DNA of 5,531 bases, taken from assembly GCA_025966255.1 (NCBI GenBank), contig JAOPVG010000170.1, positions 1 to 5,531 on the forward strand, in the 5' to 3' direction. Source of the DNA: Jatrophihabitans sp. GTDB lineage: Bacteria > Actinomycetota > Actinomycetes > Mycobacteriales > Jatrophihabitantaceae. Under the pieces are notes generated by a model, which did no database searches, had not been told where the DNA came from, and saw only the letters and a program-made list of their open reading frames with translations. This document shows, piece after piece, positions 1-5,531 of this stretch. The first letter of the stretch is position 1; each line of letters begins with the position of its first letter. Made by a program: the position numbers and the translations under genes.

Positions 1-750
1 CTGGTCGCGGCCGGCACCGAGATCGTGCTCAACCTTCGCTCCCTCGAACGGGACGCAAAGGCGCTGGCCGCAGGCGAGCAGGGCGGCATCCGGCTCGGCA
101 GTTTCGCGACCGCAAGTACGCGAATACTCCCGTCGGCGTTGGCGGCGTTCACCACCGCGCATCCCAACGTCGACGTCGGGCTCGACGAAGGCGAGCCGGA
201 GGACTTGCTACCGGAACTGTTGGACGGACCGCTCGACGTTGCCCTGGTGTACGCCGATTCGAACCGACACGTCTGGCCCGGCAGCGTGGCCGCGGTACCG
301 CTCCTGGTCGAGGAGCGGCTCTTGATACTGCCGCCCGGTCATCCCGCGCATCGCCCGCGCAAGGCGGTGGATCTACGCGAGCTGCGCGATGCCACGTGGG
401 TGACGAGCCCCAAAGCGCCAAGCCTCATTCGACTCTGCGCATCGGTGGGGTTCGAGCCGCGGATGGCGTTCTGCACGAATGACTTCAACACCGTCTGCGC
501 GTTTGTCCAGGCCGGGCTCGGCGTCGCGATCATGCCCGAACTCGCGTTCCCGTCGAACATCGAACTCCGGCCGCTGCGCGTCGTACCCAAGCCGGCGCAA
601 CGCCACATCCTCGCGCTCTACCGCCACAGCAACCGGAATCCGGCGCTGCCCACGATGATCGATCGCCTGGTGGCGGCCGCGAACGAGTTCCCCCGCGTCG
701 TCCCGGACGACGACGCTCATTGGCCTGACCACATCACTTCGCGGCGCTGA
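1..750 (+). CDS. LysR-family transcriptional regulator, C-terminal part (5' end cut by window)
   Basis: The frame is open from the first base, so the 249 residues seen are a fragment. The N-terminal winged helix-turn-helix, normally about 60-70 residues, lies outside the window, and the GTG at 25 is probably internal rather than a start. The first ~28 residues (AGTEIVLNLRSLERDAKALAAGEQG) look like the linker helix that follows the DNA-binding domain in LysR proteins. The effector-binding domain then begins at GGIRLGSFATAS (about residues 28-39), runs through EGEPEDLL and LDVALVYA, and includes QAGLGVAIMPELAF near residues 170-185, a typical segment of the second subdomain. Such proteins bind a small-molecule effector and control nearby, often divergent, genes. 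Its usual target would lie to the left, out of view. The neighbour on the right is convergent and overlaps its 3' end by 17 bp, so control of that gene is possible but not indicated. The effector is unknown. The family call is secure. Confidence 0.9.
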   Translation: MVAAGTEIVLNLRSLERDAKALAAGEQGGIRLGSFATASTRILPSALAAFTTAHPNVDVGLDEGEPEDLLPELLDGPLDVALVYADSNRHVWPGSVAAVPLLVEERLLILPPGHPAHRPRKAVDLRELRDATWVTSPKAPSLIRLCASVGFEPRMAFCTNDFNTVCAFVQAGLGVAIMPELAFPSNIELRPLRVVPKPAQRHILALYRHSNRNPALPTMIDRLVAAANEFPRVVPDDDAHWPDHITSRR

Positions 751-2887
751 TTTCGATCGGGATGCCGTTCAGCACGGCGGTGCCGCTCAAGGCGTCGATC
801 AGAAGATCGTCGGCCAGGATGTTGGAGTTGACGCCGGCGTGCGAACTGGCCACCGACCCACGCGTGCCGTCGAGGCCGTGGCCCCAGCCGTGCGGGATGC
901 TGACCACGCCGGGCCGCACGGTGTCGGTGATCTCGATCGGAACCGTGATCTGACCGGTGCGGGAGCGGACGAGGGCCAGCGCGCCATCGGCCAGGCCAAG
1001 CTGCTCGGCGTCGTCGGGGTGCAGGTGCGCGGTGCAGCGGTTGCTCCCGCGCACGAGCGGGGCGAGGTTGTGCATCCAGGAGTTGTTCGAGCTCAGCTGA
1101 CGTCGCCCGATCAGCACGAATGGATCCGGCGGCCGCTCGAGCTCGGCCACGAGGCGTGGCACGTCGACCGTGATCGCCGGCGGCGCGAGTTCGATCTTGC
1201 CGCTCGGGGTGCTGAGCACGTCGGGCAGCCGGGGCTGCAACGGCCCGAAGTCGATGCCGTGCGGCGCCGCCTCTAGGTCGGCGAGCGTCACGTCGTAGGG
1301 CCCGGCGCGCAGCATGAGGTCGACGAGGCGGGCCGGCCCGGTGCGGGAACCGGCCAGCTCGACGTCCAGGCCGGCGCGACGCGCGGATTCGCCGGCGATG
1401 AAGTCGTCGATGGCGCTGATGTCGGCATCGGCTCCCTGCCCGGTGACGATGCCGACGAGGCGCAGGATCGTCTGCCATTCCTGCGGCAGCTCGGTCTCGA
1501 TGGCCGGGGCCGTCCAGTTCGCAATGTTGCGCACGGAGAGCTGGTAGAAGAGAAGATCGAAGTGCGCCCGGGCCAGGGGCAGCGGGCCAGGCAGGATCAC
1601 GTCGGCGTGCCGGGACGTCTCGTTGAGATACACGTCGAGCGACACCATGAAGTCGAGCTGCTCGACGGCCGCGGTGAGGCGGTCGGAGTTGGGCGTGCTC
1701 AGACACGGATTTCCGCCGACGGTGAGGAGTGCGCGCACCTGACCGTCGCCCGGCGCAAGGATCTCTTCGGCCAGAGTGGCGACCGGCAGCTCGCCCATCA
1801 CCTCCGGGAGGTTGCGTACCCGGCTGCGCCAGCGCCCGTGGGTGAAGCCGCGACGGCGGCCGGGCACCGAGTTGGTCTGTCCCGCCGCGCCCAAGGGGAA
1901 CATCGCACCGCCGGCGCGGTCGAGATTGCCGGTGAGGACGTTCAGCACGTCCACCAACCAACTGGCGAGGGTGCCGAAGGACTGCACGGTGGTGCCGATG
2001 CGCCCGTACACCGCGGCGGATTCGGCGGCAGCGAGAGCGCGGGCGACGCGACGGATGTCGTCGGCGGTGATGCCGATGATCGGCGCCACGGCCTCGGGGG
2101 TGAACGGTGCGACGAGCTCGCCCACCTCGTCGACGCCGAGGACGTGATCGGCGAGCCGGCCGAGGTCGCCGAGCTTGTCGGCGAAGAGCACCTGGGTGAG
2201 CGCCGCGAGGAACAGCGCGTCGGTGCCGGGACGGATCGCGAGATGCTCGTCGGCGACGTCGGCGGTGGCGGTGCGGCGCGGGTCGACGACGACGATGCGA
2301 CCGCCCCTTGTGCGGATCCCCTTGAGCCGGCCGCGGATGTCGGGCGCGGTCATCAGGCTGCCGTTGGACACCAACGGGTTGGCGCCGAGCAGCAACAAAT
2401 AGCTCGTCCGGTCGAGATCCGGGATCGGGATGGTGAGTGGATCACCGAACAGGTACCCGGACGAGAAGTGCTTGGGCACCTGGTCGACGGTGCCGGCCGT
2501 GTAGATGTTCTGCGTGCCGAGGGCCTTGTAGAGGACGCGCCCGTAGAGCAGCGAGCCGAGGTTGTGCGCGCCGGGATTGCCGAGGTAGATGGCAACCGCG
2601 TTGTTGCCGTACTTCTCGCGCAACGGCAGAAGGCGCCGCTCGATCTCGGCGAACGCGTCGTCCCAGCTGACTTCCTCGAACACGTCGTCGCGCTTGACGA
2701 GCGGCGTGGTCAATCGATCCGGGTCGTCGTGCAGCGCCTTGAACGAGACGCCCTTGGGGCAGATGTAGCCCTGGGAGAAGACGTCCAGCTTGTCCCCGCG
2801 CACGGCAGTGATCTGCGGTCCGTCGTGCTCGACCTCCAGACCACAGGTCGCCTCACACAGCGGGCACGTGACAATCGCGGTCGACAT
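734..2887 (-). CDS. Molybdopterin-dependent oxidoreductase with one N-terminal [4Fe-4S] site (formate dehydrogenase/BisC-like superfamily)
   Basis: This 717-residue protein is complete, with an ATG at 2887 and a TGA at 734-736. Residues 1-55 carry an iron-sulfur motif, C8-x2-C11-x3-C15 and C43 followed by PKG; Lys45 matches the lysine that relays electrons from cluster to pterin in formate dehydrogenases. The catalytic domain shows GANPLVS (168-174), VVVDPRRT (199-206), RPGTDALFLAAL (219-230), NVLTGNLDRAGG (316-327), GGNPCLSTPNS (391-401) and HADVILP (427-433). The C-terminal ~125 residues (LIGRRQLSSNNSWMHN at 592-607, PHGWGHG at 665-671) form the molybdopterin dinucleotide-binding domain. 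There is no Tat or Sec signal, so it is probably cytoplasmic. No electron-transfer subunit, membrane anchor or cofactor gene is adjacent. At the expected metal-ligand position the sequence is TVDQVPKHFSSG (133-144), with no Cys or selenocysteine. The substrate cannot be named; the many such proteins annotated as formate dehydrogenase or nitrate reductase are mostly untested. Bases just before the ATG give only a weak Shine-Dalgarno match, but the start must precede C8. Confidence 0.93.
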   Translation of the reverse strand: MSTAIVTCPLCEATCGLEVEHDGPQITAVRGDKLDVFSQGYICPKGVSFKALHDDPDRLTTPLVKRDDVFEEVSWDDAFAEIERRLLPLREKYGNNAVAIYLGNPGAHNLGSLLYGRVLYKALGTQNIYTAGTVDQVPKHFSSGYLFGDPLTIPIPDLDRTSYLLLLGANPLVSNGSLMTAPDIRGRLKGIRTRGGRIVVVDPRRTATADVADEHLAIRPGTDALFLAALTQVLFADKLGDLGRLADHVLGVDEVGELVAPFTPEAVAPIIGITADDIRRVARALAAAESAAVYGRIGTTVQSFGTLASWLVDVLNVLTGNLDRAGGAMFPLGAAGQTNSVPGRRRGFTHGRWRSRVRNLPEVMGELPVATLAEEILAPGDGQVRALLTVGGNPCLSTPNSDRLTAAVEQLDFMVSLDVYLNETSRHADVILPGPLPLARAHFDLLFYQLSVRNIANWTAPAIETELPQEWQTILRLVGIVTGQGADADISAIDDFIAGESARRAGLDVELAGSRTGPARLVDLMLRAGPYDVTLADLEAAPHGIDFGPLQPRLPDVLSTPSGKIELAPPAITVDVPRLVAELERPPDPFVLIGRRQLSSNNSWMHNLAPLVRGSNRCTAHLHPDDAEQLGLADGALALVRSRTGQITVPIEITDTVRPGVVSIPHGWGHGLDGTRGSVASSHAGVNSNILADDLLIDALSGTAVLNGIPIEISAAK

Positions 2888-2915
2888 TCCCGAATCGTAG
2901 AACGGCGGCTCGACG

Positions 2916-2941
2916 CGCGTCCTGTCTCGAGGTGGGACGCG
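2916..2941 (-). promoter_or_regulatory. 26-bp dyad between the PPOX and molybdoenzyme genes (terminator-like hairpin or operator)
   Basis: CGCGTCC (2916-2922) and GGACGCG (2935-2941) are perfect 7-bp inverted arms, and the 6-bp palindrome CTCGAG (2926-2931) sits at exactly the same centre. The dyad abuts the stop codon of the PPOX gene (2942-2944) and ends 28 bp upstream of the molybdoenzyme ATG. In the - strand transcript it would make a GC-only-plus-one-AU 7-bp stem with a 12-nt loop. No run of U follows, so it is not a textbook intrinsic terminator. It could reduce read-through, stabilise the upstream message, or be a two-fold-symmetric protein-binding site. The symmetry is seen directly; the function is inferred. 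Confidence 0.4.
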
Positions 2942-3379
2942 TCAGTTGCCGTACACCCGGGTCGGCTCGACGAACACGGCCGTCCGACCCTGCTCGGCCA
3001 TCACGCGGTCGTACTCGTCCCAGTCGTCGTGGGTACCGCCCGCCGCAGTGAACACTTCGCGCAGCAGCCGGCGCAGCCGTTCGGAGTCCACGTCCGGATG
3101 CGGATCCGCCGGCCCGATCAGTTGGGCCCGTCCTTCCACGGTCGCCCAGTTCCAGCCCGAGCGGAACGCTGTCGTCACCTGCGGACGCTCGCGACGGTTG
3201 GCCAGCTTGACCTTGCCGTAGGTGACGAAGGCCAGCACCGGGTTACCGGTCAACGGATGGTCCAGCACACCGGCATTGACGAGCGAGGACTGGATACTCG
3301 CGTCAGCCCGCAGCGTCGACACCACGGCCAGACCTTGCTCGGAGCGCGCGAGCGCGGCCGCTTCCTCCAGGTTTGTCAT
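2942..3379 (-). CDS. PPOX-class F420/flavin-dependent oxidoreductase (TIGR03618-like)
   Basis: This 145-residue protein has the length and sequence style of small split-barrel PPOX-fold proteins that bind F420 or a flavin, a family greatly expanded in actinobacteria. Visible signatures are GLAVVSTLRADASIQSSLVN (16-35), AGVLDHPLTGNPVLAFVTYG (36-55), VKLANRRERPQVTTAFRSGWNWATVEGRA (57-85) and GTHDDWDEYDRVM (115-127), ending in RTAVFVEPTRVYGN. The conserved basic KLANRRERP segment is where relatives contact the cofactor phosphate. The start is placed at the ATG at 3379 because family similarity begins with MTNLEEA; an in-frame ATG at 3433 would add an 18-residue Cys-, Gly- and Ser-rich leader with no family match and would run into the divergent gene's control region. 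The molybdoenzyme gene follows 54 bp downstream on the same strand, so they may form an operon. It is divergent from the aldo/keto reductase. The exact cofactor and substrate are unknown; the closest relatives are probably F420H2-dependent, but this is family inference. Confidence 0.88.
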   Translation of the reverse strand: MTNLEEAAALARSEQGLAVVSTLRADASIQSSLVNAGVLDHPLTGNPVLAFVTYGKVKLANRRERPQVTTAFRSGWNWATVEGRAQLIGPADPHPDVDSERLRRLLREVFTAAGGTHDDWDEYDRVMAEQGRTAVFVEPTRVYGN

Positions 3380-3439
3380 GCCTGAGAGCCTGCCACTCCC
3401 GCCCGAGGGGCACGAGCACCGCAGGTGCAGCATGGACGA
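3380..3439. promoter_or_regulatory. Divergent intergenic control region (PPOX gene / aldo-keto reductase gene)
   Basis: These 60 bp separate two divergently oriented start codons and so must hold the 5' signals of the aldo/keto reductase and probably of the PPOX gene. No clear -10 or -35 boxes were found on either strand, as is common in high-GC actinobacteria. A small inverted repeat, GCACC-gca-GGTGC (3416-3428), lies 11 bp before the + strand ATG at 3440 and could form a 5-bp stem in that gene's leader. Purine-rich GAGGGG (3405-3410) and AGGTG (3423-3427) are the only ribosome-binding-like stretches upstream of 3440, and both are farther away than ideal. The role follows from geometry; the exact elements are unassigned. 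Confidence 0.4.
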
Positions 3440-4456
3440 ATGGACTTTCGATACCTCGGCAACTCAGGCCTGCAAATCTCCGAGATCACCTACGGGAACT
3501 GGCTCACGCACGGTTCGCAGGTCGAGAACGACATCGCAACGCAGTGCGTGCGGACGGCGCTCGATGCCGGCATCACCACCTTCGACACGGCCGACGCCTA
3601 CGCCAACGGCCGGGCCGAGCAGGTGCTCGGGGATGCGCTGAAGGGTCACCGGCGCGAGTCGCTAGAGGTGTTCACCAAGGTCTACTGGCCGGTCGGGCCC
3701 GACCCCAAGGGCACGAACGACACCGGGCTTTCGCGCAAGCACATGCTGGAGGGCATCGACGGTTCGCTGCGCCGGCTGCAGATGGACTATGTCGACCTGT
3801 ACCAGGCCCACCGCTACGACACCTTCACCCCGCTGGAAGAGACCATGCAGGCCTTCGCCGACATCGTGCGCGCGGGCAAGGCCCTCTACATCGGCGTCAG
3901 CGAATGGACCGCCGACCAGATCCGCGCCGGGCACGCGCTGGCGCAGGAGCTCGGCATCTCGTTGGTGTCCAGCCAGCCGCAGTACTCGATGCTCTGGCGG
4001 GTGATCGAGGACGAGGTCGTGCCGACCTGCGCCGAGCTGGGAATCAGCCAGATCGTGTGGTCGCCGATCGCCCAGGGCGTGCTGACCGGCAAGTACAAGC
4101 CGGGCCAGGCTGCGCCGGAAGGGTCGCGGGCGACCGACACCAAGGGTGGCGCAAACACGATCCGGCAATTGATGAACGACGACGTGCTCACCCGGGTACA
4201 GGATCTCGCACCGATCGCGGCCGATCTCGGGTTGTCCATGGCCGCACTCGCCGTGGCTTGGGTGCTACAGAACTCCAACGTCGCCGCCGCGCTCATCGGC
4301 GCGTCCCGGCCGGAGCAGGTCACCGAGAATGTCACGGCCTCCGGTGTGAAGATCCCCGATGACGCCATGGCCGCGATCGACAAGGCGCTCGGCGACGTGG
4401 TGGTCCGCGACCCCTCGATCGTCGCGAAGTCCACTCCGCAGCGCCGGCCGATCTGA
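3440..4456 (+). CDS. Aldo/keto reductase (Kv-beta/YghZ-like group)
   Basis: This 338-residue protein is a full-length NADP(H)-dependent aldo/keto reductase of the (beta/alpha)8 fold. It begins MDFRYLGNSGLQISEITYGNW, the usual first strand of the family. The catalytic tetrad is intact: Asp49 and Tyr54 in FDTADAYANGRAEQVLG, Lys80 in VFTKVYWP and His124 in DLYQAHRYD. Kv-beta channel subunits have Asn at the His position, so this protein keeps the enzyme-type residue. Other family marks are LYIGVSEW (149-156), SSQPQYSML (177-185), SPIAQGVLTGKY (208-219) and the cofactor 2'-phosphate loop IGASRPEQ (286-293). It should reduce an aldehyde or ketone in the cytoplasm; the substrate is not predictable. 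The ATG at 3440 is chosen because homology starts there. An in-frame GTG at 3425 would add MQHGR and has a purine-rich GAGGGG 14 bp upstream, so it is a real alternative. It is divergent from the PPOX gene and ends 15 bp from the convergent deacetylase gene. Confidence 0.92.
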   Translation: MDFRYLGNSGLQISEITYGNWLTHGSQVENDIATQCVRTALDAGITTFDTADAYANGRAEQVLGDALKGHRRESLEVFTKVYWPVGPDPKGTNDTGLSRKHMLEGIDGSLRRLQMDYVDLYQAHRYDTFTPLEETMQAFADIVRAGKALYIGVSEWTADQIRAGHALAQELGISLVSSQPQYSMLWRVIEDEVVPTCAELGISQIVWSPIAQGVLTGKYKPGQAAPEGSRATDTKGGANTIRQLMNDDVLTRVQDLAPIAADLGLSMAALAVAWVLQNSNVAAALIGASRPEQVTENVTASGVKIPDDAMAAIDKALGDVVVRDPSIVAKSTPQRRPI

Positions 4457-4471
4457 GGGCGCGACCGAGGT

Positions 4472-5531
4472 CTAGGGACGCGCGCGCTCGATCGCGGCGA
4501 GCTCTTCCGGCCGGACGGTCTTCGGGCCGTCGGTCTCCATCGGGTCGATGGCGAACGTCGGCTCGACCTCGAGCAACTCCTCCACGATGGCCAGCACGCA
4601 CCACGGCATCTGGCTCAGGCTGTAGCCGCCCTCCTGCACGGCGACGACGCGTCCGCCACTCACCTCGTGGGCTACGTCGCGCACCCGCGCCGTCATGCCC
4701 CGGAAGCCTTCCGCCGTCAGGCACATCCGGCCCAGCGGGTCCGTCCCGGCGGCGTCCTGCCCGGCCGAGATGACGACCAGGTCCGCGGCGAAGTTCCGCA
4801 GTGCGGGCACGACGATCTCGTCGAACGCGGCGAGGTAGCCGGCGTCCCCGCTACCCGCCGGAAACGGGATATTGACGGTGCTGCCCACGCCGGCACCGCG
4901 GCCACGATCCTCTACGTGGCCACGCCCCGGCGGGTAGAAGTCCTCCTGATGGATCGACAGGAACAGCACCGACGAATCGGCGGCGAAGGTGTCCTCCGTG
5001 CCGTTGCCGTGGTGCACGTCCCAGTCGACGATGGCGACCCGGGCGACGCCGAGGTGGCGCTGGGCGTAACGCGTCGCGATCGCGATGTTGTTGAACAGGC
5101 ACGAGCCCATCGCGAGCTCGGCGGAGGCGTGGTGCCCGGGCGGGCGCACCAGCGCCAACGACGCATCGGCCCGGCCGTGCACCACTTCTTCGACGGCGGC
5201 GATGGTCGCCCCGGCGGCGGCCAGTGCGGCCGGCCAGCTGCCTGGTCCGGCCCGCACCGCGTCGCCGACGGGCATGGGCGATTCGAAGTCCTCGGACGCG
5301 CGCACCATGGCGATGTGGTCGGGCGTGTGGACGAGGCGCAGCTCAGCCTCGGTGGCCGGGCGCGGCGGGATCGGCACCAGATCGTCGAGCCGTCCGCTGG
5401 CCTGCAGCGCCTGGTGACAGCGCACGAGCCGTTCCGGGCTCTCGAAGTGCGGCGTCGGGATCCAGGCCGACGCCTGGTCGATGCGCAGGGCCGGCCCACT
5501 GTCGTGGCGCAGGCACTCCTCGTCCCACGCG
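4472..5531 (-). CDS. Histone deacetylase family protein, class II-like (5' end cut by window)
   Basis: The frame stays open from the TAG at 4472-4474 to the right edge, giving 352 whole residues. A GTG at 5425 is in frame, but the 35 codons upstream of it (AWDEECLRHDSGPALRI, then TPHFESPERL) are clearly the conserved N-terminus of the fold, so the true start lies just beyond the window. Counting from the GTG codon: RPPGHHA holds the His pair (98-99), GSCLFNNIAIA follows, DWDVHHGNG supplies Asp134 and zinc ligands Asp136 and His138, SAGQDAAGTDPLG supplies zinc ligand Asp224, and EGGYS holds the transition-state Tyr268. All catalytic residues are present, so it should be an active zinc amidohydrolase that removes acetyl or similar acyl groups. 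Bacterial members act on acetyl-lysine, acetylpolyamines or other acyl amides; the substrate here is unknown. The Gln in SAGQDA, where many members have Phe, fits a class II-like bacterial subgroup. It is convergent with the aldo/keto reductase, with only 15 bp and no clear terminator hairpin between them. Confidence 0.92.
   Translation of the reverse strand, partial: AWDEECLRHDSGPALRIDQASAWIPTPHFESPERLVRCHQALQASGRLDDLVPIPPRPATEAELRLVHTPDHIAMVRASEDFESPMPVGDAVRAGPGSWPAALAAAGATIAAVEEVVHGRADASLALVRPPGHHASAELAMGSCLFNNIAIATRYAQRHLGVARVAIVDWDVHHGNGTEDTFAADSSVLFLSIHQEDFYPPGRGHVEDRGRGAGVGSTVNIPFPAGSGDAGYLAAFDEIVVPALRNFAADLVVISAGQDAAGTDPLGRMCLTAEGFRGMTARVRDVAHEVSGGRVVAVQEGGYSLSQMPWCVLAIVEELLEVEPTFAIDPMETDGPKTVRPEELAAIERARP

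Noticed and set aside
717..1961. A 414-codon - strand frame inside the molybdoenzyme gene
   Set aside because: It is extremely Arg-, Ala- and Pro-rich, as expected for an out-of-frame reading of GC-rich coding DNA, and it overlaps the conserved C-terminal half of the molybdoenzyme in another frame.
3374..3379. TTGTCA resembling a -35 box for the + strand gene
   Set aside because: It includes the start codon region of the PPOX gene, and no -10-like hexamer lies 16-19 bp downstream, only GC-rich sequence.
1562..3385. A 607-codon open frame on the + strand, antisense to the molybdoenzyme and PPOX genes
   Set aside because: It is in exact codon-on-codon register with both - strand genes. A stop in this frame would need TTA, CTA or TCA in the sense genes, which are rare codons in high-GC genomes, so the frame is open by default. 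Its product is a low-complexity Arg/Gly/Val/Asp-rich string without recognisable motifs, while the opposite strand encodes clear protein families.
3373..4362. A 329-codon + strand frame overlapping the aldo/keto reductase gene
   Set aside because: The overlapping frame encodes a complete aldo/keto reductase with its whole catalytic tetrad; this one gives an Arg/Ala-rich shadow product.
3886..4434. A 182-codon - strand frame antisense to the aldo/keto reductase
   Set aside because: It has no recognisable family features, is fully contained in the real gene, and has no independent start signals that I can see.
4457..4471. Possible bidirectional terminator between the convergent aldo/keto reductase and deacetylase genes
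   Set aside because: The 15-bp gap and its flanks show no stem with a T-rich tail on either strand.

Overview
The window is G+C-rich throughout, by eye about two thirds or more, with strongly GC-biased third codon positions and tightly packed genes. Together with a PPOX-fold protein of the F420/flavin type common in actinobacteria, this suggests an actinobacterial chromosome (mycobacteria/Rhodococcus or a related high-GC lineage). The lineage call is an inference from composition and protein style. No mobile element, phage gene, CRISPR array, tRNA or rRNA was seen, and no stretch over 300 bases lacks a gene.

Layout from left to right: (1) The C-terminal part of a LysR-family regulator on the + strand, cut by the left edge, ends at 750. 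(2) A complete molybdopterin oxidoreductase on the - strand (734-2887) has a single N-terminal [4Fe-4S] cluster motif; its 3' end overlaps the regulator's by 17 bp. (3) A short PPOX-fold F420/flavin-type oxidoreductase on the - strand (2942-3379) lies 54 bp upstream of it and points the same way. The gap between them holds a near-perfect 26-bp dyad. (4) A 60-bp divergent intergenic region is followed by a complete aldo/keto reductase on the + strand (3440-4456). (5) A class II-like histone deacetylase family protein on the - strand (4472 to beyond the right edge) lies tail to tail with it, 15 bp away; its first residues are outside the window.

Four of the five genes are metabolic enzymes and one is a regulator. 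The PPOX protein and the molybdoenzyme may be co-transcribed, and the PPOX and aldo/keto reductase genes share a divergent control region. Nothing in the sequence fixes a common pathway. The most useful second looks are the molybdoenzyme, which has no Cys or selenocysteine where formate-dehydrogenase-like relatives carry their metal ligand, and the dyad just upstream of its start. I did not find convincing evidence of a wholly undescribed system; most of the window reads as ordinary actinobacterial metabolic sequence.
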